DNA of 12,656 nt from Erysipelotrichaceae bacterium (GCA_021202205.1 JAJQDJ010000066.1:1-12656); one strand, 5' to 3'; counted from the first letter of the stretch, positions 1 through 8,229 are shown. The notes: generated by a model from the sequence alone, not told the origin. Translations and numbers: made by a program.

Positions 1-168
1 GCCCTCCAAATCAGCCCTCCCTTAATTCCAGTTTCATTTTACAATACGGGTTCAAAAAAATATGTCTCAATAGACTTTACAAACACTTAATTATTCTTAT
101 CCATAGATTAATATTTCTTTAGTTTTCTATTGCATTATCTTTATTTTTTTCTTACAAAAAAGGAAATA
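1..168. other. Left edge without a supportable gene
   Basis: No gene can be supported here. The first 50 bases are less AT-rich than what follows and carry GCCCTCC twice (1-7 and 14-20). A plus-strand frame is open from the window edge to a TAA at 88-90 (29 codons, reading ALQISPPLIPVSF...), so it could be the tail of something lying outside. The minus strand has only scattered short frames. The change in composition could mark an insertion-sequence end or another gene's end, but no terminal repeat or target duplication is visible. Confidence 0.3.
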
Positions 169-189
169 TTATAGATTTAATATTTCCTT
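156..189 (-). terminator. Intrinsic terminator after the NERD gene
   Basis: Bases 160-170 (AAGGAAATATT) and 179-189 (AATATTTCCTT) form a perfect 11-bp stem around an 8-base loop. Read on the minus strand, the stem runs into a T6 stretch that ends at 156. It overlaps the TAA at 169-171, the stop reached when the NERD frame is read past its internal stop. This placement marks 169, not 340, as the original gene end and closes the upstream metabolic operon. Confidence 0.85.
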
Positions 190-855
190 GATTTTCTTGA
201 TTTGATTTTTATTTAAAACTTTATTCTTATGACTTTGAATAGCTGATTGTAGTTTATCATTATTGGTAAATAATTGATTGGTTTCTACTTCACACTCTCC
301 CTTAATAAGATAGACATATCCAATAATAGGTATTTTAATTTATTCTTTTTTAAGAATACGTGTCAAAATATATATTTCTCTTTCTAATTGCATAAGTGGA
401 TTTTTTATTTTTGTTGTTTGGTTTTTACCTTTAGGTAAGTGTTTGATATATGTCCATTGTTGTGCATCTTCATACCCTGAAAGTTTTCCACTATAGCTTT
501 TTGTTTCTACTATAACAATACCATATTGGCTCATAATGAGTTGGTCTAATTCTGTATGTTGATTTTTAAATTCCAAAGATACATTTTTATAGACTTTATA
601 TTCTTTTGGAAGATGTTTTAAAGCTTTGTAGCTTTCTTTTTCTGCTTTGATACCTGCATTTAGAATCTTATACTGCTTATAAAACCATCTCGTAAGTAAT
701 ATAGCTATTATTATAGCAATGACAATATACAATAAATTCATATTAAATGCGAAATGTGTAAATAAATAAACAACACAAGCTATCATCTTAACAATACATA
801 AAACTATCCTCACTAATGATAAATATTTCTTTTGTCTATTAGTGAATCTTTTCAT
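169..855 (-). pseudogene. Membrane-anchored NERD-domain protein, interrupted by in-frame TAA
   Basis: The protein has two hydrophobic segments (about residues 14-34 and 39-56) followed by a NERD (nuclease-related) domain. Visible NERD signatures are ELD (102-104), the E-x-K of IVETKSYSG (E117, K119), W134, and NP followed by Q near 152-156. The NERD fold resembles PD-(D/E)xK nucleases; cellular roles are poorly known. The frame stops at TAA 340-342 after 171 residues. It then continues without a shift for 56 codons (IKIPIIGYVYLIKGE...) to TAA 169-171, inside the terminator. The tail looks like the normal NERD C-terminus, so the intact protein would be about 228 residues. A TTG at 864 is possible, but ATG 855 forms an ATGA overlap with the aldolase stop and has an AAGGAAAAGG-like site upstream. 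The 171-residue product may still be made. Domain call is firm; loss of function is inferred. Confidence 0.8.
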
Positions 856-1532
856 AGATCGCAAATGCCTTTTCCTTCACCATATACAGCATACCAGTCA
901 GCATTGAAATCATTGACAGCTTTTTCGATGCTTGGATTGGCGAAGATTTGTTTTAAAGCTGATACAGGAGCTGTAATCGCCTGAGCACCATAATTGAAAG
1001 CATCACGAACCTGTTGAACTCCTTTAAAACTAGCTGCTAAAATCTTACAATCATAATCATCTTGAACAATACGATTAGATAATTCATTGATTAATTCCAT
1101 AGGATCATTTCCTAAATTACCAATACGATTAACATATGGAGCAATATAATCAGCCCCTGCAGCTAAAGCCATATAAGCTTGCATTAAATCATAAACAGCT
1201 GTCGCTGTAACATTGACACCTTCACCTTTTAATATTTTAATAGCTTTTACACCTTCATAAGATACAGGAACCTTAATATAGACTTGATCATCAACTTCTT
1301 CTAGAATACGATGAGCTTCTTTGACAATCGTATCTGCATCCTTAGAAATAACTTGAATATGCAAACTACGTTCAATTCCAATAATTTTTCTAACTTCACG
1401 CATATGTTCAAAAAAGTTATCTGGACTTGTTGCTTTAACAATTGACGGATTACTTGTGACACCAACTATGGGCATATGATCAACAGCATCTTTGATTTCT
1501 TCTAAATTAACAGTATCAATAATAAATTCCAT
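852..1532 (-). CDS. fsa: Fructose-6-phosphate aldolase (FSA/TalC) family class I aldolase
   Basis: At 226 residues it has the length of small transaldolase-like aldolases (E. coli FsaA and FsaB are 220). Aligned by eye to FsaA, the Schiff-base lysine is K87 in YIKVPV (FsaA K85). The residues that separate FSA from true transaldolase are present: Q60 in HIQV (FsaA Q59) and Y133 in APYVNR (FsaA Y131). VTSNPS, TATAVYD and ILAASFK are also conserved. FSA enzymes reversibly split fructose-6-phosphate or its 1-deoxy analogue into glyceraldehyde-3-phosphate plus dihydroxyacetone or hydroxyacetone, in the cytosol. It lies 12 bases after the activase gene, its TAGGAGA ribosome site overlaps that gene's stop, and its own stop overlaps the NERD start (ATGA). 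The context suggests 1-deoxy-fructose-6-phosphate from the neighbouring glycyl radical enzyme as the physiological substrate. The family call is strong; the substrate is inferred. Confidence 0.9.
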   Translation of the reverse strand: MEFIIDTVNLEEIKDAVDHMPIVGVTSNPSIVKATSPDNFFEHMREVRKIIGIERSLHIQVISKDADTIVKEAHRILEEVDDQVYIKVPVSYEGVKAIKILKGEGVNVTATAVYDLMQAYMALAAGADYIAPYVNRIGNLGNDPMELINELSNRIVQDDYDCKILAASFKGVQQVRDAFNYGAQAITAPVSALKQIFANPSIEKAVNDFNADWYAVYGEGKGICDL

Positions 1533-1544
1533 GTTTGTTTTCTC

Positions 1545-2483
1545 CTATTCTTTGATTAAATTTTTTAAACCTGTTTGTTGTACAATATCATAGAAATGTT
1601 GCATTTGTTGTGGTGAGAATTTCTGATATTGTGGTAATTCATATTCTAGATCAACTAATGGATATTTGGCCGAAGCCAATGGATTATAGTTTAATAATTC
1701 ATATTTAACTTCAGGATAAATATCATGAATAAATCTAGCTATGGATTGAATATTATCATCAGTTGCTGTCATTGATGGAATCAATGGCGTTCTGATAATA
1801 ACTTTATCTTTAGATTTGCTTTGTAATATATATTGTATATGTTCTTTGATGATTTTTGAAGAGACTTGAGTAAAGTTTTTATGTTTTATTTCATCAAATT
1901 CTTTAAAATCAACATAGATAATATCTAAATAAGGCAGTGCTTGCTTAATAAGTTCTAATGGTGCAACGAGGGTTGTTTCAATGGCTGTATTGATGTTTTC
2001 TTGTTTACAGCGTTTGAGGAGTTCTATGAGATATTGACCTTGCATGAATGGTTCCCCACCCGAAAAAGTGACCCCACCCACTTGTTTGAAGAAGATTTCA
2101 TCTTGTTTGATTGTTTGTAGTAGTTTATCTATTGTGTAGGGTTGACTATCATAGCGTATTGCGTTACTAGGACAATAATATATGAGGTTGTCAAAATCAC
2201 CTTGGTAATTGAGATTGAAATAGGGTCTATTGTTTTGATAAGTCATTTGATTATCATATGCGACTTGTTCGCATCGATGACAATGAATACAGCTATTTTC
2301 AAAATAAATGGGTCTTTGTTTGGGTGATAAACCTTCGGGATTTTGACACCATTTGCATCTTAAGGGGCATCCTTTAAAGAAAACAGTTGTACGAAGTCCT
2401 GATCCATCATGAACAGCAAAACGCTTGATATCGAAAACCAGTGCACTAGATGTTATCATAGGTTGTTCGTTCAATGATTTCAT
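1545..2483 (-). CDS. Glycyl radical enzyme activating protein (radical SAM)
   Basis: This is a PflA-family activase that uses S-adenosylmethionine and a 4Fe-4S cluster to place the radical on the glycine of its partner enzyme. Numbered from ATG 2483, the radical-SAM CxxxCxxC is C39, C43 and C46 in KGCPLRCKWC. A ferredoxin-like insert follows (C65, C68, C71 and a later C104), with only one extra cluster apparent. VTFSGGEPF is the SAM-binding GGE region. Start choice: ATG 2483 (312 residues) has an AGGGA-like site upstream, while ATG 2459 (304 residues) has almost none but also suits the family. A TTG at 2510 would add more residues and is less likely. Any of these starts lies inside the 3' end of the glycyl radical enzyme gene (stop at 2446), implying translational coupling. 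The upstream enzyme is the obvious partner. Confidence 0.93.
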   Translation of the reverse strand: MKSLNEQPMITSSALVFDIKRFAVHDGSGLRTTVFFKGCPLRCKWCQNPEGLSPKQRPIYFENSCIHCHRCEQVAYDNQMTYQNNRPYFNLNYQGDFDNLIYYCPSNAIRYDSQPYTIDKLLQTIKQDEIFFKQVGGVTFSGGEPFMQGQYLIELLKRCKQENINTAIETTLVAPLELIKQALPYLDIIYVDFKEFDEIKHKNFTQVSSKIIKEHIQYILQSKSKDKVIIRTPLIPSMTATDDNIQSIARFIHDIYPEVKYELLNYNPLASAKYPLVDLEYELPQYQKFSPQQMQHFYDIVQQTGLKNLIKE

Positions 2484-4797
2484 CTTGGAGTTTCCCTGCC
2501 AATTCAACAAAGTATGCTGTATAACCTGCTACTCTAATCGTCAATGATCTATGTTTTTCAGGATGAATTTTAGCATCAATGAGATCTTTTTTACGAACAA
2601 CGTTAAATTGAATATGAGGAACTTCTAATTCCACAAAAGCACGCAAGAACATTTCAAACTTATCTCTGCCTGATTGTGTTTCAAAAAATTCTGGTAAAAA
2701 CTTCATATTCAATAAGCCACCATTGGTTGTACAGGAATTATTCATACGAGAAACGGATTTCAATACAGCTGTAGGCCCACTCATGTCTCGACCATAAACT
2801 GGTGATAACCCACCATCAGCAAGTGGACTTAAAGCGTTGCGACCATCAGCCGAAGCGCCTACATTTTCACCCATTGGCACATGAGCCGAAACAGTATACA
2901 TACCTGTATGATACAAGCCACCACGGTAATTTTTATAATCATTCATTCTTTCTCTGAAATAAGAAACCCACTTAGCACCTAAATCATCAACCCATGCAAC
3001 ATCATTACCATATTTAGGAGCTTTGTTAAGTAACATTGTTTGAGTCATTTCATGACCTTTGAAGTCTTGTTGTAGTGATTCTAGTAATTCATGTTGAGAT
3101 ATCATATTTTCATCATAAACAAGCTGTTTGATAGCAGCTAAGGAATCAGCAAGATTCGCAACCTGAATCATTTGAATGCCAGATAAATTATACTTCGCAC
3201 CACCTTTGGTTACATCCAAACCTTTTTCCATACAATCATCTATGACTGTTGATAAAAAAGCTGAAGGTAAACAATCCTGATGGGCTTTTTCGACAATTTC
3301 TAAGCCTTTTATCATTTTTTCAATAAAGTAATCAATTTGCTTTCTAAAAGCATTTTCTAAATCTTCATATGTTTCATATGTTTCTATACTACCCAAATCC
3401 AAGCCTAATTGTTCATTTGTTAGTAAACACCTACCATGATTTAATGTTAATTCTAAAACCTTATTAAAATTAAACATGCCCGAATCAGACCAGCCTAGAT
3501 TATTCCCGTGGGTTGTTAATTCTACGCAACCTACAATTGCATAATTACGTGCATCTTTCTCGTCGATATTCAAATCATGAATCATTGTATTGATAATAGC
3601 TTCATCATTAAAAAATTGCGGCATCCCACTGCCTTTCGCAACAACTTTTATAGCTGCCTGCATAAGTTCATGGGATGAGTTTTTATTCAGTCTAACTGAT
3701 AAGTTGGGTTGAGGTAAACCAAGATGCTCTTGAGCTTTTAAACATAATAAAGATAATTCATTATAAGTATCATGACCATTTTCATCTACGCCACCTACTG
3801 CAATATTAAACCCTATTGGAAATCCTGCAAAATATTTGGCACTGTTTTGATTGCGTAAATAAACAATCTGATTGAATTTTAACCATAAACATTCTAATAA
3901 CTCTAATGCATATTGATCATCAATTATACCTTTTTCTTTATCTTCTTTATAATAAGAATAAAGATATTGATCTAATCTACCTGGTGAGAAAGAAGATGCA
4001 TTTGATTCCATATGTAATATCACAAATAAAAACCAAATAGCTTGTAATGCTTCATGATAACTTTGCGGTGGTCGCATAGAAAGATTCATACAATTATCAG
4101 CAACCTTCTGTAAAGTAACCTGATAAGCTGGTTCTACATGAGAAATCATATCTTCAATATAATCATGATAACGTTGCATAAAACTAATAACACCATCCAA
4201 AACAATAATGACACATTCATAGAATTCTTTTTGATCATCACGACACGTCATAAGTTTTTCTTGGGCTTGTGTTTTCAATCCTAATGGACCTAGTTTTAAC
4301 CATAAAGCTGTATCAGGACAAATATGGCCTTGCGCATGATCTTTTTGATTAATCTTGACAACTTTTGCGATACTTTGGATTTCTTCTTTACCACGTTCCA
4401 TAATTACATCTTCCATAGAACGACCTTGCCAATAAGGACAAATATCTTCTCTAAACTCTTTTATATCCTCATCCCTAACCAAAAATTGATCTTGAGGGCG
4501 GGTAGGCAATGTTTCAAATTCCTTATTTATCCAGCTACATCCACTTTCAGGGAAAACGACACCATAGCGTACCCCTTTTGTACGATTTCCAACAATCAAT
4601 TCTTCCTTTTCTACTCCAATTTCCATTTCTTCTAGTGCTGTCTTTAAAGACAATGCTCGTTTTTTAGGAATTGACAAGTTTTCATTATCTTGATATACAC
4701 GCGTAATAATACGTGCTTGTTCAATCGAAGCATAACGCGGTTCACTTAACATTTTATCTTTTAATACATCAATTCTTTTTGTTTGCACTAATTTCAT
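2446..4797 (-). CDS. pflD: PflD/YbiW-type glycyl radical enzyme (probable anhydrohexitol-phosphate ring-opening lyase)
   Basis: At 783 residues it shows the full glycyl radical architecture: active-site C424 with E426 in GCVEL, the GH at 157-158, and radical-bearing G758 in RVAGYTAYFVEL. GCVE, rather than the CC pair of pyruvate formate-lyase, places it with C-O lyases and dehydratases. Long matches to E. coli PflD as I remember it (RPQD, ESNASS..GR.DQY, YFAGFP, GCVEL, YTVSAHVP, LADGGLSP, GPTAVLKSVS) put it in the PflD/YbiW branch, formerly called formate acetyltransferase 2. Established knowledge: YbiW and PflD open 1,5-anhydroglucitol-6-phosphate and 1,5-anhydromannitol-6-phosphate respectively, giving 1-deoxy-fructose-6-phosphate. 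I cannot tell from sequence which isomer this one takes. The start is well set: an AGGAGGAG ribosome site overlaps the stop of the regulator gene 8 bases upstream. Its activase follows, overlapping. Confidence 0.92.
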   Translation of the reverse strand: MKLVQTKRIDVLKDKMLSEPRYASIEQARIITRVYQDNENLSIPKKRALSLKTALEEMEIGVEKEELIVGNRTKGVRYGVVFPESGCSWINKEFETLPTRPQDQFLVRDEDIKEFREDICPYWQGRSMEDVIMERGKEEIQSIAKVVKINQKDHAQGHICPDTALWLKLGPLGLKTQAQEKLMTCRDDQKEFYECVIIVLDGVISFMQRYHDYIEDMISHVEPAYQVTLQKVADNCMNLSMRPPQSYHEALQAIWFLFVILHMESNASSFSPGRLDQYLYSYYKEDKEKGIIDDQYALELLECLWLKFNQIVYLRNQNSAKYFAGFPIGFNIAVGGVDENGHDTYNELSLLCLKAQEHLGLPQPNLSVRLNKNSSHELMQAAIKVVAKGSGMPQFFNDEAIINTMIHDLNIDEKDARNYAIVGCVELTTHGNNLGWSDSGMFNFNKVLELTLNHGRCLLTNEQLGLDLGSIETYETYEDLENAFRKQIDYFIEKMIKGLEIVEKAHQDCLPSAFLSTVIDDCMEKGLDVTKGGAKYNLSGIQMIQVANLADSLAAIKQLVYDENMISQHELLESLQQDFKGHEMTQTMLLNKAPKYGNDVAWVDDLGAKWVSYFRERMNDYKNYRGGLYHTGMYTVSAHVPMGENVGASADGRNALSPLADGGLSPVYGRDMSGPTAVLKSVSRMNNSCTTNGGLLNMKFLPEFFETQSGRDKFEMFLRAFVELEVPHIQFNVVRKKDLIDAKIHPEKHRSLTIRVAGYTAYFVELAGKLQDEIIERTTYDNI

Positions 4798-4805
4798 AAC
4801 TCCTC

Positions 4806-5552
4806 CTATATAATATCACCATCAAAATCAGTTAAATTATTCATATTCTCACCAACAATTAAACCATTGACATCATTTAAGCTAGCAAAAATAAAATCTC
4901 CATCCTCTTTAACCTTTCTGCTTTCACACATTAAATAACTTCTATGACTTTGACTCATCACTTTTTTCTTCATAAAACCATCATCTACATAATAGGTTGA
5001 TATTTTTCCGTTTGTTGTATTCACGCCTACAACTCCTAAAAAAGCTTTATCAATCTTAAAATAATCCAACATTAAAGTAGACATTGATCCCCAAAAACCA
5101 TCACCTTCATTATTAATCATACCACCAATAAATATCAGTTGTATATTTTGATTATTTCTTAATATATTTAATACATCTATCATATTTGTTATCACTGTTA
5201 TCTTTTTATTAAACTCATTTAATAATAATGCAACTTCTAAACTACTCAAAGATATATCCAAATAAATAGTTTCATTATCGTTGATTAATGCTAAAACCTT
5301 TTGAGCAATGACTATTCTCTCATTATTTGGTGTTTCTTTTCGATCTGTACTGCTATACAAATGAGGATTATTTCTAACACTGATGGCACCACCATATTCT
5401 TTTTTAAGTAATCCTTGTTTTTCTAATAAAGACAAATCTTTTCGAATACAATCTTCTGTAACATTGTATTCTAAAGCTAGCTCCTTCACTTTGACACTAC
5501 CATGAAGATTAACCTTACTAACAATATCTTCTTGTCTTTCTTTCGCAAACAT
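4806..5552 (-). CDS. DeoR-family transcriptional regulator
   Basis: The 248-residue protein has the DeoR layout. An N-terminal winged helix-turn-helix (about 5-57; VKVKELALEYNVTEDCIRKD then LLKKEYGGA) is followed by a DeoRC sugar-phosphate sensor domain (about 75-235) with the ITVITN, IFIGG and KAFLGVVGV elements. DeoR regulators usually repress sugar-catabolic genes and are released by a phosphorylated intermediate. The recognition helix is unusual in having TEDCIRKD where TIRRD is typical. It is the first gene of the operon, starts with ATG after AAAAAGGAGGA, and ends 8 bases before the glycyl radical enzyme. Autoregulation through the promoter at 5592-5619 is likely, and an anhydrohexitol phosphate or 1-deoxy-fructose-6-phosphate would be the logical effector. 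Family call firm; effector inferred. Confidence 0.9.
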   Translation of the reverse strand: MFAKERQEDIVSKVNLHGSVKVKELALEYNVTEDCIRKDLSLLEKQGLLKKEYGGAISVRNNPHLYSSTDRKETPNNERIVIAQKVLALINDNETIYLDISLSSLEVALLLNEFNKKITVITNMIDVLNILRNNQNIQLIFIGGMINNEGDGFWGSMSTLMLDYFKIDKAFLGVVGVNTTNGKISTYYVDDGFMKKKVMSQSHRSYLMCESRKVKEDGDFIFASLNDVNGLIVGENMNNLTDFDGDII

Positions 5553-5591
5553 GGCGTCCTCCTTTTTATTGTTTCTTATTATTTCATCTTA

Positions 5592-5619
5592 ATTATACAT
5601 AAAATAATACAAATATCAA
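5592..5619 (-). promoter_or_regulatory. Sigma-A-type promoter of the glycyl radical enzyme operon
   Basis: Read on the minus strand, TTGATA (5614-5619, five of six consensus bases) is followed after 16 bases by a perfect TATAAT (5592-5597). The regulator start codon lies 39 bases downstream of the -10. No terminator hairpin is visible between rsmG and this point, so some read-through from mnmG-rsmG is possible. Confidence 0.75.
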
Positions 5620-5624
5620 TATTT
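5611..5624. promoter_or_regulatory. Candidate operator palindrome over the -35
   Basis: AAATAT-CA-ATATTT is a perfect 6-bp inverted repeat with a 2-base centre that contains the whole -35 hexamer of the DeoR operon. Position and symmetry suit a repressor site, probably for the DeoR protein itself. The DNA is so AT-rich that chance palindromes are not rare. Confidence 0.35.
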
Positions 5625-5636
5625 ATTTTTATTATT

Positions 5637-6341
5637 TTATAATGGTTTCTTTTTTATTTGGCCAAAACTTCTTGGATATTGATGAGGAGTTTTACTAACC
5701 TTTTTTATGTAAAGATTATAACGATGATCATTATCATTACTTAATGTAAATTCTTCTTCCAAAACAATTTGACCACCAAGTTTTTCTATGCCTATTTCAG
5801 CTTTTAATAATTCTTCTTCTCCATTAAGCCCTTTTAAAGCTACAAATTCACCACCAACTTTAACTAATGGTAAACATAATTCATCTAAAATATCCAATCT
5901 TGCGACAGCTCTTGCTATTACAATATCAAAACATTCACGATGCGTCTTCCCATATTCTTCAGCTCTACCATGAACGAGCGTAACATCCTCTAGATTTAGA
6001 ACATCTACAAGATGTTCTAAGAAAGTAATACGCTTATTAAGTGAATCAATTATTGTTATTTTTAGATTAGGATAAACAATCTTTAATGGAATTGAAGGAA
6101 AACCAGCACCTGCACCAACATCACATAGTGTTTGATTATCTATATGATGATAAAAAGATATTGTTAGAGAATCAAAGAAGTGTTTAAGATAAACATCTTC
6201 TTTTTTAGTGATAGCTGTAAGATTCATTTTTTGATTCCACTCTATTAGAGTTTTATAATAAAGTTCAAATTGTTGGAGTTGTTTATCCGTTAGAGTGATG
6301 TTTTCTTTTTTGAGTTCATTGATAAATTGTTTTTGATTCAT
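5637..6341 (-). CDS. rsmG: 16S rRNA (guanine527-N7)-methyltransferase RsmG
   Basis: RsmG (GidB) methylates N7 of G527 in 16S rRNA using S-adenosylmethionine. The 234-residue protein shows the family N-terminal region (YYKTLIEWNQKMNLTAI, then HFFDSL), the SAM-binding glycine loop GAGAGFPS at 76-83, the acidic IIDS that ends the next strand, and the IARAVARL motif. The C-terminal PRSFGQIKKKPL is the usual RsmG ending, so the TAA at 5637 is the genuine stop. It starts one base after the mnmG stop, with a CGGAGA ribosome site inside the mnmG end, so the two are translated as an operon from the mnmG promoter. Full length, with nothing unusual seen. Confidence 0.97.
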   Translation of the reverse strand: MNQKQFINELKKENITLTDKQLQQFELYYKTLIEWNQKMNLTAITKKEDVYLKHFFDSLTISFYHHIDNQTLCDVGAGAGFPSIPLKIVYPNLKITIIDSLNKRITFLEHLVDVLNLEDVTLVHGRAEEYGKTHRECFDIVIARAVARLDILDELCLPLVKVGGEFVALKGLNGEEELLKAEIGIEKLGGQIVLEEEFTLSNDNDHRYNLYIKKVSKTPHQYPRSFGQIKKKPL

Positions 6342-6342
6342 A

Positions 6343-8202
6343 TTATTCTCCGTAGTGTTGTTTTAAATAGATGAGTAATACAGAAATATCAGCTGGATTG
6401 ATACCAGATATACGTGAGGCTTGGGCAATTGTGATTGGTCTGATTTCAATAAGTTTTTGTCTAGCTTCAATAGCTAGGTTAGGAACATCATCATAATTGA
6501 TATCTAATGGTATTTGTTTTTCTTCCATTTTCTTGACTTTAGCAACTTGTCTTAGTGTTTTATCAATATACCCTTTATATTTTATAAGAATCGTGACACG
6601 TTTTTCTTCTTCACTTGTTAGGTTGGCTTCACCAATATATGGTTTGATTTTTTGATAATCAAGTTCTGGCCTTTGTAAAATGGATTTGGCACTTACACCT
6701 TCATTGAGTCTTGAAGAACCTATTTTTTCTAATAAATCATTAATTTCATGTTTAGGTGTAAAACGTATTGTATCTAAGCGATCTATTTCACCTTGAATAC
6801 GTTTCATTTTATCAAGATAAGCCTGATAAACCTCTTCACTGACTAATCCTGCTTCATATCCGTATTTTCTTAGTCTTTCATCAGCATTATCATGTCTTAA
6901 TAATAAGCGATATTCCGCTCTAGATGTTAACATACGATAAGGTTCTTTTGTTCCCTTAGTGACCAAATCATCTATGAGTACACCAATATATGCTTCATCT
7001 CTTCTTAATATTAATGGTTCCTTATGTTGAATCTTCTTTACAGCATTAATACCAGCAATCAATCCTTGACCAGCTGCTTCTTCATAACCACTGGTACCAT
7101 TAATTTGACCTGCCGTAAATAAATTCTCTAATACCTTTGTTTCAAGTGATGGCCATAATTGTAATGGATCAATAGCATCATACTCTATAGCATAAGCATA
7201 TTTTAAAATAATACAATTTTCTAAGCCAGGTATTGTACGAACCATTTTTTCTTGAACATCATGAGGCATAGATGTAGAAAATCCTTGTACATAGATGGTA
7301 TTCATTTCCTTGGATTCTGGTTCTAGGAATATTTGATGACGATCTTTATCCGCAAATTTAACTACTTTATCTTCAATCGATGGACAATATCTTGGACCAA
7401 TCCCCTTAACAATACCAGAATACATAGATGAGCGATGAAGATTTTCACGAATGATTTTATGAGTTTCTTCATTGGTATAAGTTAAATAACATGGTAGTTG
7501 TTCTTCTACTGGAATGTAATGCGTTGTTTCATAACTAAAAGCAAGTGGTTCACTGCTACCAGGCTGCAATGTTGTTTTAGAATAATCAACACTATTGATT
7601 TCTACTCTTTGTGGTGTACCTGTTTTGAGTCTTTGGATACGAAAACCATAATCATTAAGTTTATCTGATAAAAATAATGAGGGTTTTTCATCATTAGGAC
7701 CACTTGATGTCTTTTGATCACCAACTAAGACTTCAGCTTTAAGATAAGTACCCGTTGTTAAAATAATTGTTTGACTTTCAATTCTGGTCCCATCACTTAA
7801 TACTACACCTTTAACCTTATTATTTTCTACAATCAAATCTTCAACCATAGCTTCTTTAATGTCTAGATTTTCTTGCTTTTTAATTGTTTCACGCATGTAG
7901 CGTGGATAAGCTTGCTTATCAGCTTGTGCTCTTAATGATTGAACACCTGGTCCTTTGGCTGTATTAAGCATCTTCATTTGAAGATAGGTTGCATCTGTTG
8001 TTTTACCCATTTGACCACCCAAAGCATCTATTTCTCTTACGATGATTCCTTTAGCAGGTCCGCCAATGGATGTATTACAAGGCATACATCCAACATTATC
8101 AAAATGTGACGTTACCAATAATGTTTTAACACCAATACGACTGGCAGCCAAACATGCCTCTATGCCAGCATGTCCTCCTCCTACAACAATCACATCATAC
8201 AT
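6343..8202 (-). CDS. mnmG: tRNA uridine-5-carboxymethylaminomethyl(34) synthesis enzyme MnmG
   Basis: MnmG (GidA), with MnmE, installs the cmnm5 group at wobble U34 of several tRNAs using FAD, NADH and methylene-tetrahydrofolate. The 619-residue length fits the family. Visible features are the FAD-binding GGGHAG (8-13), the GCMPCNTSIGGPAKG and EIDALGGQMG signatures, SGIVKGIGPRYCPSIEDKV, TSRAEYRLLLRHDNAD, and the C-terminal helical region (YKGYI...LIEIRP..IAQASRISGI.PADIS). MnmE is not in the window. The start is supported by AAAAGGGAG at a normal distance and by a well-formed promoter upstream. rsmG follows directly, the common mnmG-rsmG order in Firmicutes. Confidence 0.98.
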   Translation of the reverse strand: MYDVIVVGGGHAGIEACLAASRIGVKTLLVTSHFDNVGCMPCNTSIGGPAKGIIVREIDALGGQMGKTTDATYLQMKMLNTAKGPGVQSLRAQADKQAYPRYMRETIKKQENLDIKEAMVEDLIVENNKVKGVVLSDGTRIESQTIILTTGTYLKAEVLVGDQKTSSGPNDEKPSLFLSDKLNDYGFRIQRLKTGTPQRVEINSVDYSKTTLQPGSSEPLAFSYETTHYIPVEEQLPCYLTYTNEETHKIIRENLHRSSMYSGIVKGIGPRYCPSIEDKVVKFADKDRHQIFLEPESKEMNTIYVQGFSTSMPHDVQEKMVRTIPGLENCIILKYAYAIEYDAIDPLQLWPSLETKVLENLFTAGQINGTSGYEEAAGQGLIAGINAVKKIQHKEPLILRRDEAYIGVLIDDLVTKGTKEPYRMLTSRAEYRLLLRHDNADERLRKYGYEAGLVSEEVYQAYLDKMKRIQGEIDRLDTIRFTPKHEINDLLEKIGSSRLNEGVSAKSILQRPELDYQKIKPYIGEANLTSEEEKRVTILIKYKGYIDKTLRQVAKVKKMEEKQIPLDINYDDVPNLAIEARQKLIEIRPITIAQASRISGINPADISVLLIYLKQHYGE

Positions 8203-8229
8203 TTACACCACTCCCTTTTAATTTCATAC

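Noticed and set aside
852..1532. Annotation as a true transaldolase
   Set aside because: The Q60 and Y133 equivalents mark FSA-type aldolases, and the operon context supplies an FSA substrate rather than a pentose-phosphate role.
4324..4635. 103-codon open frame on the plus strand
   Set aside because: It lies entirely opposite the well-supported glycyl radical enzyme gene, has no ribosome site and no recognisable domain. The same reasoning removes the plus-strand frames at 2142-2327, 5788-5973 and 9939-10169.
2446..4797. Annotation of the glycyl radical enzyme as pyruvate formate-lyase (formate acetyltransferase)
   Set aside because: The active site is GCVEL with a single cysteine followed by glutamate, not the adjacent cysteine pair of PFL, and the overall match is to the PflD/YbiW branch.
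2446..4797. Bacterial microcompartment locus built on a glycyl radical enzyme
   Set aside because: No shell proteins, aldehyde dehydrogenase or encapsulation-peptide extension are visible in or next to the operon.
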